From Mesorhizobium sp. (lineage in GTDB: Bacteria; Pseudomonadota; Alphaproteobacteria; Rhizobiales; Rhizobiaceae), in contig NZ_SUHQ01000019.1 in assembly GCF_004962245.1 (NCBI RefSeq), positions 62,001-126,000 on the forward strand: a stretch of DNA of 64,000 nucleotides. The letters are read 5' to 3'. A model generated the notes under the pieces. That model did no database searches, had not been told where the DNA came from, and saw only the letters and a list, made by a program, of their open reading frames with translations. Shown here one piece after another: positions 1 through 5,455 of this stretch. Each line of letters begins with the position of its first letter. Position 1 is the stretch's first letter. The position numbers and the translations under genes are program-made.

Positions 1-1251
1 GGATGCCGAAAGATCGCGGAAATTGGCCCGCCACATGGCCTCCGGCGCCATCGCGAATTTCAGATAGAGCCCTCGCGCTTCCTTGTTGAAGGTGACGTTT
101 TGTCCTTCACGCTCGCTGAACCGGCGCAGTTCGAACTCGAGGTTTGGTTCGATATCTTCCTTGCGATCCCGCAAGGCGGGGAGCTGGAAAGTCCACAGAT
201 TTAGTCGCGCGAACAGATCTTCGCGAAACCTGCCCTCTTTGACGCCGATCGAAAGATCGCGATTGGTCCCTGCGAGAAGTTGGAAATCCGACATCACGTC
301 CTGATCGGCGCCGACCGGCAGGAAACGCTTTTCCTCGATGGCGCGCAGGCACATGGCCTGCTCGTCCAGGCCGAGTTCGCCGATCTCGTCGAGGAACAGG
401 ACGCCCTTGTTGGCCGATTTCATCAGCCCTGCGCGCCCGTTCTGGGCGCCGGTGAACGCACCTTTGACATGGCCGAACAGCGTCGACATCGCCTGGTCGC
501 CGCGCAGCGTGGCGCAATTGACCTCGATGAAGGCACCGGAGACCTGCCGTTGCGCCTTCTTGAGCTCGTAGATCCGCCTGGCCAGTTGCGACTTGCCGGC
601 CCCGGTTGGACCGGTCAGCAGCACCGGCGCACGCGACCTTATCGCCACCTTCTCGATCTGATCGATCATCTGGTTGAAAGCCGGATTGCGGGTGGCGATG
701 CCCGATTTCAGAAACGACGTTGCCTCATCGCGTTCGGCGGCAAAGCGCGTGGCAATCGCGTCGTAGCGGGAAAGGTCGAGATCGATGATCGAATAACTGC
801 CGGAAGGATCGTCACTGCCCTCGCGTTTGCGTGGCGAAAGCTGAAGCAGACGCGCCGGGATGAAGCGGGCTTCGGTGAGCAGGAACCAGCATATCTGGGC
901 GACATGCGTGCCAGTCGTGATGTTGACGAGATAGTCTTCCTTCTCGGGGTCGAACACATAGGCGCGGGCGAAGTCGCGCAGCTCGGTGTAAACCTCGCTG
1001 AAATCCCAAGGATCCTTCATGCCGATGATATGTGACCTGACCTCAGTGGCCGGCGAAACCTCCTCGATGTCGGCAATGATCTGCGTGGCCAAGCGCTGCG
1101 AATGCACGTCGTGGATGAGCTCCAGCCGATCGATGAAAAGCCCCGGCTGCTGGCACAGCGCAACCGTTGGTCGCCACCTCTTCCAGCGGTCGTCCCGCCC
1201 GCTGGCGTCGAGCGTGGTGCCGAGAATGCCGATCGCGACCCGCCTTCGCAT
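1..1251 (-). CDS. rtcR: RtcR, sigma54-dependent activator of the RNA-repair operon (partial, C-terminus beyond the left edge)
   Basis: The reverse strand gives 417 codons from an ATG at 1251, preceded by a GAGGGA ribosome site; the frame is still open at base 1. The N-terminus (IGILGTTLDASGRDDRWKRW) is the RtcR-type CARF-like sensor domain, known in the family to sense RNA ends. An AAA+ sigma54-activator domain follows, with Walker A GPTGAGKS near residue 213, GAFTGA near 263 and LFLDEIGE after it. The visible end (WRANFRDLSAS) still lies in the AAA+ module. Family members are about 530 aa, so roughly the last 110 residues, including the HTH, are missing here. It is divergent from rsr and should activate the sigma54 promoter at 1409-1425. 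The family assignment is firm; the inducer is known only from other species. Confidence 0.95.
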   Translation of the reverse strand, partial: MRRRVAIGILGTTLDASGRDDRWKRWRPTVALCQQPGLFIDRLELIHDVHSQRLATQIIADIEEVSPATEVRSHIIGMKDPWDFSEVYTELRDFARAYVFDPEKEDYLVNITTGTHVAQICWFLLTEARFIPARLLQLSPRKREGSDDPSGSYSIIDLDLSRYDAIATRFAAERDEATSFLKSGIATRNPAFNQMIDQIEKVAIRSRAPVLLTGPTGAGKSQLARRIYELKKAQRQVSGAFIEVNCATLRGDQAMSTLFGHVKGAFTGAQNGRAGLMKSANKGVLFLDEIGELGLDEQAMCLRAIEEKRFLPVGADQDVMSDFQLLAGTNRDLSIGVKEGRFREDLFARLNLWTFQLPALRDRKEDIEPNLEFELRRFSEREGQNVTFNKEARGLYLKFAMAPEAMWRANFRDLSAS

Positions 1252-1274
1252 TTTTATCCCTCAGTATAAACTAC

Positions 1275-1300
1275 GATATTAAAATATCACTTTTCTGATA
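1275..1300. promoter_or_regulatory. Candidate RtcR upstream activating sequence
   Basis: A perfect palindrome GATATT-AA-AATATC (1275-1288) overlaps a second one, TATCA-N6-TGATA (1285-1300). It lies in an AT-rich stretch between rtcR and rsr, about 110-135 bp upstream of the sigma54 promoter, a usual distance for an enhancer-binding protein. Assignment to RtcR is inference from position and symmetry. Confidence 0.4.
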
Positions 1301-1408
1301 CTGGCCTAAACATCTCCGATTGTCAGCCGATTTCCTTCAAAATTATTTCATAGTAAAAACAATGGTTTGTATGTCGCCCGCAATCCAAAACCAGATTCCT
1401 CCATTAAA

Positions 1409-1425
1409 CTGGCACGCGGCTTGTA
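1409..1425 (+). promoter_or_regulatory. Sigma54 (-24/-12) promoter of the rsr-Y RNA-rtcB operon
   Basis: The sequence CTGGCAC-GCGGC-TTGTA fits the sigma54 consensus TGGCAC-N5-TTGCW with one change (TTGT for TTGC) and exact spacing. It ends about 34 bp before the rsr start codon. The neighbouring divergent gene encodes a sigma54 activator with a GAFTGA motif, so the pairing is internally consistent. Confidence 0.85.
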
Positions 1426-1458
1426 ATGCTACTGGTGTGAAAATGAAGGATGAGAACA

Positions 1459-3018
1459 ATGGCGAACAAATCCGTGTTTGCGACGATTGCAGGAAAGCTG
1501 CTCCCGCCGGCTGACGCTCGGAACCATGAAGGCGCCCAGGCTTACCGCCTGTCGCCTCATCAGGCTCTGGCGCAGCTGGCGGCGACGGGAACGTTCAACG
1601 CGACCTTCTATGCCGAGCCGCGCGAGCAACTGGACGAGGTGCTGAAGCTGGCCTGGCAGGTCGAGCCGGGATTCCTGGCGCGCACCGCCGTCCACGCCTT
1701 CGAGCAGGGCTACATGAAGGACATGCCGGCGCTACTGCTGGCTGTTCTCTCGTCAATGCAGGGCGACGAGTTCAACCGGGCGTTCGGGCGAGTCGTCAGG
1801 AACGGCAAGATGCTGCGCAATTTCGTGCAGGTCATGCGTTCCGGCGCCACCGGGCGCAAGTCGCTCGGCACGCGGCCGAAGCGCCTTGTCCAGGCCTGGC
1901 TCGAACAGGCGGCCGATTACGAGATCATGCGGGCTGCGGTCGGCAATGATCCGTCGCTGGCTGACGTCATCAAGATGGTTCACCCGAAGCCGAAATCGGC
2001 GTCGCGTGAGGCGCTTTATGGCTACCTGATCGGTAAGCCGCATGAAGCTGCGGCCTTGCCGGACGTGGTGAAGGCCTTCGAGGCGTTCAAGCGCGATCCG
2101 ACGCTGCCCGTGCCGGAAGTGCCGTTCCAGATGCTGACCTCGATGCCGCTGACATCAGAGCATTGGGTGCAGATCGCGGCGACGGCCGGCTGGCAGATGC
2201 TGCGGCAGAACCTGAACACTTTTGCCCGCAACGGCGTGTTCGAAGTGGAAGGGTTCGCGGAAAGGCTGGCGGCGCGCTTGCGCGATCCGGAAGAGATCCG
2301 GCGCGCGCGGGTGTACCCGTATCAGCTCATGGTGGCGTTCACCATGGTCGATGCGAAAGTGCCTGGCGTGGTCAGGGATGCGCTGCAGGATGCGATGGAA
2401 ATCGCGCTCGGCAACGTGCCCCGGATCGAGGGCAACGTGGTCGTGTGCCCGGACGTTTCGGGGTCGATGGCGTCGCCGGCGACCGGTTACCGCAAGGGCG
2501 CGACTTCGGCCGTGCGTTGCATCGATGTGGCTGCCCTGGTGGCCGCCGCAATGTTGCGACGCAATCCGACGGCCAGGGTGTTGCCGTTCGAGAACGATGT
2601 GGTGGATGTCAGCCTCAACGCGCGCGACGCGGTGATGACCAATGCCGCGAAGCTTGCCGCCATCGGTGGCGGCGGAACCAACTGTTCGGCTCCGCTGGCA
2701 CGGCTGGTTCGCGAGAAGGCCAAGGTCGACCTGGTGGTGTTCGTGTCGGACAACCAGTCCTGGGTGGATGCGTCTGCACATGCCCATCAGGGCACGGCAA
2801 CGATGCAGGAATGGCAGAAGCTGAAGGGGTTGAACCCGGCAGCCAAGCTGGTCTGCGTCGACATCCAGCCGTACACGACAACGCAGGCCAAGCCGCAGGC
2901 CGACATCCTGAATGTCGGTGGGTTCTCCGACCGCGTCTTCGACGTGATCGGGACCATGCTGTCCTCGAGCGGCGACCCGGACCATTGGGTGCGCACGATC
3001 GAGGCGGTCGAACTCTGA
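1459..3018 (+). CDS. rsr: Rsr, bacterial Ro60 orthologue (TROVE and vWA domains)
   Basis: This 519-aa protein is a ring-shaped Y RNA-binding protein. The N-terminal ~310 residues are the HEAT-like TROVE domain (LSPHQALAQLAATGTFNATF at the start). A vWA domain follows, with a MIDAS DVSGSM near residue 331, GGGGTN near 402 and a downstream SDNQSW strand. Length is typical of the family. I prefer the ATG at 1459, which has AAGGA 8-9 bases upstream, over the ATG nine bases earlier. It is the first gene after the sigma54 promoter and is followed by five Y RNA-like units and rtcB. In other bacteria Rsr with Y RNA acts in RNA quality control and rRNA maturation under stress. Confidence 0.95.
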   Translation: MANKSVFATIAGKLLPPADARNHEGAQAYRLSPHQALAQLAATGTFNATFYAEPREQLDEVLKLAWQVEPGFLARTAVHAFEQGYMKDMPALLLAVLSSMQGDEFNRAFGRVVRNGKMLRNFVQVMRSGATGRKSLGTRPKRLVQAWLEQAADYEIMRAAVGNDPSLADVIKMVHPKPKSASREALYGYLIGKPHEAAALPDVVKAFEAFKRDPTLPVPEVPFQMLTSMPLTSEHWVQIAATAGWQMLRQNLNTFARNGVFEVEGFAERLAARLRDPEEIRRARVYPYQLMVAFTMVDAKVPGVVRDALQDAMEIALGNVPRIEGNVVVCPDVSGSMASPATGYRKGATSAVRCIDVAALVAAAMLRRNPTARVLPFENDVVDVSLNARDAVMTNAAKLAAIGGGGTNCSAPLARLVREKAKVDLVVFVSDNQSWVDASAHAHQGTATMQEWQKLKGLNPAAKLVCVDIQPYTTTQAKPQADILNVGGFSDRVFDVIGTMLSSSGDPDHWVRTIEAVEL

Positions 3019-3020
3019 GC

Positions 3021-3060
3021 AGTTCCAGGAAAAGTGTGAAGCGGTTTTCCGTCCGGAATT
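3021..3060. repeat. Imperfect inverted repeat after rsr (rhizobial intergenic type)
   Basis: AGTTCC-A-GGAAAA (3021-3033) pairs with TTTTCC-GTCC-GGAATT (3045-3060) around the loop GTGTGAAGCGG. I recognise this arrangement as a motif often found after genes in Mesorhizobium-type genomes. It is recalled from general knowledge, not checked by search. Confidence 0.45.
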
Positions 3061-3085
3061 GCGTCAAAACAAAGAGATAGACAAC

Positions 3086-3112
3086 GGTCCCGGCAGCGCG
3101 CCTGCCGGGACC
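3086..3112 (+). other. Strong RNA hairpin between rsr and the Y RNA array
   Basis: An 11-bp perfect stem, GGTCCCGGCAG / CTGCCGGGACC, closes a CGCGC loop. No T run follows, so it does not look like a full intrinsic terminator. It could protect the rsr mRNA end, cause partial attenuation, or help processing of the Y RNAs from a common transcript. The function is inferred. Confidence 0.55.
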
Positions 3113-3128
3113 ATCTGGAACAAATTCA

Positions 3129-3264
3129 GGGCATGACGAATGCCGATGGAACTACAGGCTGTTCACCTCCAGGTCGCGGGTTCGAATCCCGTCGGGTCCG
3201 CCACTATGGACCCGTAGCTCAGCGGTTAGAGCGGGACGTTTCGTCAAACCTTGTCGTCATGCCC
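3129..3264 (+). ncRNA. Y RNA-like permuted tRNA mimic, unit 1
   Basis: The ends form a perfect 11-bp stem, GGGCATGACGA (3129-3139) with TCGTCATGCCC (3254-3264). It carries the Ro-binding-type signature CGAATG on the 5' strand and CCTTGTCG on the 3' strand. Inside is a circularly permuted tRNA. T arm: GCGGG-TTCGAAT-CCCGT (3176-3192). Acceptor 3' strand: CGGGTCC (3193-3199). A loop GCCACTAT follows, which still contains a GCCA like a tRNA 3' end. Acceptor 5' strand: GGACCCG (3208-3214). D arm: GCTC-AGCGGTTA-GAGC (3217-3232). The opening is in the anticodon region, where GGAACTACAGG...CCTCC can form a bulged hairpin. This fits the YrlA class of bacterial Y RNAs. Confidence 0.88.
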
Positions 3265-3316
3265 GACGGCTTTGCGCGGCTCCGATCGAGCCTTGGGAAG
3301 AAAGGAACTGAACACA

Positions 3317-3450
3317 AGGCATGACGGATGCCGGTTGGAACTACAGCTTCAGGTGCTCCTTACGCAGGTTCGATTCCTGCCGTGTCCCATCGGGCACGTA
3401 GCCAAGTGGTCGGCGGGAAACGTTTCACCAACACCTTGCCGTCATGACCT
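3317..3450 (+). ncRNA. Y RNA-like permuted tRNA mimic, unit 2
   Basis: The terminal stem is AGGCATGACGG (3317-3327) with CCGTCATGACCT (3439-3450), which has one extra A. CGGATG and CCTTGCCG are the Ro-type signatures. T arm: GCAGG-TTCGATT-CCTGC (3364-3380). Acceptor: CGTGTCC (3381-3387) pairs with GGGCACG (3392-3398) across a 4-nt CATC loop. D arm: GCC-AAGTGGTC-GGC (3401-3414), which resembles tRNA-Gln TAGCCAAGTGGT. GGAACTACAGC...GCTCC forms the same bulged hairpin as in units 1 and 3. The helices have compensating base changes relative to unit 1, which supports real structure. Confidence 0.87.
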
Positions 3451-3460
3451 CTCAACAAAA

Positions 3461-3589
3461 CCGCGGCGAATGCCGGATGGAACTACAGCATCAGGAACGG
3501 GATGCTCCGTGAGGTTCGACTCCTCACCTTGCAGGCGCTCTCTGGCACGAGCGGGACTCCCGGTGTTTCATCATCCCTTGTCGCCGCGG
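3461..3589 (+). ncRNA. Y RNA-like permuted tRNA mimic, unit 3 (reduced acceptor stem)
   Basis: The terminal stem is a perfect 9-bp CCGCGGCGA (3461-3469) / TCGCCGCGG (3581-3589). CGAATG and CCCTTGTCG signatures are present. T arm: TGAGG-TTCGACT-CCTCA (3510-3526). D arm: CGCTC-TCTGGCAC-GAGCG (3536-3553). The acceptor is cut down to the small hairpin CCT-TGC-AGG (3527-3535). The GGAACTACAGC...GCTCC element contains a 6-bp hairpin AGCATC/GATGCT (3487-3506). It keeps the T-loop TTC and D-loop GG that make the tRNA elbow, but has almost no acceptor. Confidence 0.82.
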
Positions 3590-3602
3590 CGACTGAGCGA
3601 AA

Positions 3603-3727
3603 TGGCGAATGCAGGCAGGACTACAGGTAGCGCGCCCGTCGAAAGGCGGGAGGTCGGGTGTTCAAATCACTCTCTCGCTCTGCGGAGCGGGGTGGCGCAG
3701 TCACCGTCTTGCCGATCCTTGTCGCCA
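3603..3727 (+). ncRNA. Y RNA-like permuted tRNA mimic, unit 4 (tRNA-Pro-like, opened in the D loop)
   Basis: The terminal stem is TGGCGA (3603-3608) / TCGCCA (3722-3727), with CGAATG and TCCTTGTCG signatures. The tRNA part is nearly complete and opened in the D loop. D stem: GCGC (3695-3698) with GCGC (3630-3633). Anticodon-like hairpin: CCCG/CGGG (3635-3650). Variable loop: AGGTC (3651-3655). T arm: GGGTG-TTCAAAT-CACTC (3656-3672). Acceptor: CTCGCTC (3674-3680) with GAGCGGG (3685-3691) across TGCG. The stretches GGTAGCGCG and GGTGGCGCAGTC are typical of tRNA-Pro. The class is sound; the Pro ancestry is by eye. Confidence 0.82.
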
Positions 3728-3731
3728 GCCG

Positions 3732-3878
3732 ATTGAACAGGGCGAATGCTGACGGGACTACAGGTAGACGCAGCTCGCAAACGCGGGTGCCGAAAGGCGT
3801 GAGGGTTCGTGTCCCTCCTTCGCAGCTTCGCGAAGTGGCGGAAAAATGTCTCGTATTTTCTTGTCGTCTGTTCGCAAT
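3732..3878 (+). ncRNA. Y RNA-like permuted tRNA mimic, unit 5 (tRNA-Leu-like with variable arm, opened in the D loop)
   Basis: The long terminal stem has small bulges: ATTGAAC-A-GGGCGA (3732-3745) with TCGTCTGTTC-GC-AAT (3864-3878). CGAATG and TTCTTGTCG signatures are present. The tRNA part is class II. D stem: GCG (3838-3840) / CGC (3769-3771), with the D-loop sequence GGTAGA. Anticodon-like hairpin: GCTCGC-AAAC-GCGGGT (3773-3788). Variable arm: GCC-GAAA-GGC (3789-3798). T arm: GAGGG-TTCGTGT-CCCTC (3801-3817). Acceptor: CTTCGC/GCGAAG (3818-3835). GGTAGACGC and GCGAAGTGGCGGAA are typical of tRNA-Leu. It ends about 40 bases before rtcB. Confidence 0.8.
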
Positions 3879-3919
3879 ACGAAGTGCTGCCAAGGGCAGT
3901 GGTACCGAAAGTGAAAGCC

Positions 3920-5329
3920 ATGATCGAGATTTTGAGTGGACAGGATTTGATCGACGCCGGAATGCCGCAGGGCAAGTGGTTCGGCAAGGCGCTCGTCGCT
4001 GCAAACGCGGTGCTGGAGAGTGGCGGATCGCATGGCGATGCCCTGGAGGCCGCGCGCGCTTTCGCACCGCCGCCGGCTATGCCGCTGCATGCAGCTGCCT
4101 CCATGCCACTGCATCTGAACATCGAGGCCGAAACGCCTGAGGAAGCCGCCAATGTCGAAATGGTCAGGCTGAGCATGATCGAGTTGATGCGCACGCCGGT
4201 CATCCGCGCCGGTGCCATCATGCCGGATGCCTGCCCGACCGGTCCGTCGGGCACCATTCCGGTTGGCGGTGTCGCCGTATCCGAGGCAATCCATCCTGGC
4301 ATGCACTCGGCCGACATCTGCTGCTCAATGGCGATCTCGGTATTCCCTGGCGTGGCGCCTGCCGCGCTGCTGGACGCCGTCCAGACGGTCACCCATTTCG
4401 GTCCGGGCGGGCGGCCGCGTGGCCAGCAGTTCCGACCGGCGCAGCAGGTTTTCGAGCGTTTCGAGGCCAGTCCCTTGCTGCGTGACGTGAAGAGCGCGGC
4501 GATCGAGCATTTCGGCACGCAGGGCGACGGCAACCATTTCGCCTATGTCGGCACGCTGAAGTCGAGCGGCGAGACCGCGCTGGTCACCCATCATGGCTCG
4601 CGTTCGCCGGGCGCCCGGCTCTACAGCAAGGGGATGAAAATCGCCGAGGGTTTTCGCAAGATCCTGTCGCCGGAGACCTTGCCGCAAAACGCCTGGATAC
4701 CTGCTGACACCAGGGAGGGTGAGGACTATTGGACGGCATTGCAGACGATCCGCGAGTGGACCAAGGGCAATCACCTGCTCATCCACGATTTGGCGGCCGA
4801 GCGCCTGTCAACGCGTGTGTCGGACCGGTTCTGGAACGAGCACAACTTCGTCTTCCGCCGCTCGGACGGGCTGTTCTACCACGGTAAGGGGGCCACGCCG
4901 GCCTTCGACAACTGGGCCGACGACGCGACCGATCTGACGCTGATCCCGCTCAACATGGCGGAACCAGTGTTGATCGTGCGCGGCAAGAATGCAGCGCACG
5001 GACTTGGCTTCTCACCGCACGGCGCCGGGCGCAATTTCTCGCGCACCCAGCACCGGCGCATGCAGGCGGGGCGCAGCGACGCCGATATCTTCGCGGAAGA
5101 GACGAAGGGCATCGATGCCCGCTTCTTCTCGGGCGTGACGGATATTTCGGAGCTGCCGAGCGCCTACAAGAACGCGGCTTCGATGCGTCGGCAGATCGAG
5201 CGTTTTGGCCTGGCCGAGATCGTCGACGAGGTGGTGCCCTATGGCTGCATCATGGCCGGCGACTGGGAAGCCAACGCGCCCTGGCGCAAGAAAAGGGAGA
5301 TGCGCTGGCAGCAGGGGCGTCAGTTGTAG
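3920..5329 (+). CDS. rtcB: RtcB family RNA ligase
   Basis: This 469-aa GTP-dependent ligase joins 2',3'-cyclic phosphate or 3'-phosphate RNA ends to 5'-OH ends. Family motifs are in order: HSADICCSM near residue 129 (metal-binding Asp and Cys, usually DIGCGM), GDGNHF near 201, THHGSRSPG near 223, HGKGATPA near 320 (usually HRKGA) and HGAGRNFSR near 366 with the guanylylated His. Several motifs differ from the E. coli type, so this is a divergent subgroup. I chose ATG 3920 because longer starts would run through Y RNA unit 5; a GTG at 3911 is possible. It is the last gene of the operon, and no RtcA cyclase follows. Confidence 0.93.
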   Translation: MIEILSGQDLIDAGMPQGKWFGKALVAANAVLESGGSHGDALEAARAFAPPPAMPLHAAASMPLHLNIEAETPEEAANVEMVRLSMIELMRTPVIRAGAIMPDACPTGPSGTIPVGGVAVSEAIHPGMHSADICCSMAISVFPGVAPAALLDAVQTVTHFGPGGRPRGQQFRPAQQVFERFEASPLLRDVKSAAIEHFGTQGDGNHFAYVGTLKSSGETALVTHHGSRSPGARLYSKGMKIAEGFRKILSPETLPQNAWIPADTREGEDYWTALQTIREWTKGNHLLIHDLAAERLSTRVSDRFWNEHNFVFRRSDGLFYHGKGATPAFDNWADDATDLTLIPLNMAEPVLIVRGKNAAHGLGFSPHGAGRNFSRTQHRRMQAGRSDADIFAEETKGIDARFFSGVTDISELPSAYKNAASMRRQIERFGLAEIVDEVVPYGCIMAGDWEANAPWRKKREMRWQQGRQL

Positions 5330-5455
5330 TCTCTAGAACCGCAGTGGGCGCGAGCCGGAAAACGCCCATGCGCGACTATGATGTTTATCCAATGGGCCAG
5401 CGACCGGCTGGTCGCGGGCCAGTCCGGCGAAGCGAAGCGGAGCAATGTCAGGCAG

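Noticed and set aside
280..1035. A 251-codon plus-strand gene opposite rtcR
   Set aside because: It is the antisense shadow of a clear sigma54 activator and has no recognisable domains.
3086..3112. Intrinsic terminator after rsr
   Set aside because: The stem is strong but no T run follows, and the operon seems to continue into the Y RNAs and rtcB. It is listed only as a hairpin.
3129..3878. Ordinary tRNA genes suggested by TTCGAAT-type T loops and GCTCAG-type D arms
   Set aside because: In every case the T arm and 3' acceptor strand precede the 5' acceptor strand and D arm, and each is enclosed in a separate terminal stem. They are permuted mimics, not normal tRNA genes.
3809..3919. A longer RtcB start giving a 506-aa protein
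   Set aside because: The extra part would lie in Y RNA unit 5 (acceptor, D stem and 3' Ro stem) and is not like RtcB N-termini. The conserved start is near 3920.
3251..4140. Open frames of 150-160 codons running through the Y RNA array
   Set aside because: They cross several RNA units, have no family features and no ribosome sites. The repeated RNA structure explains the sequence better.
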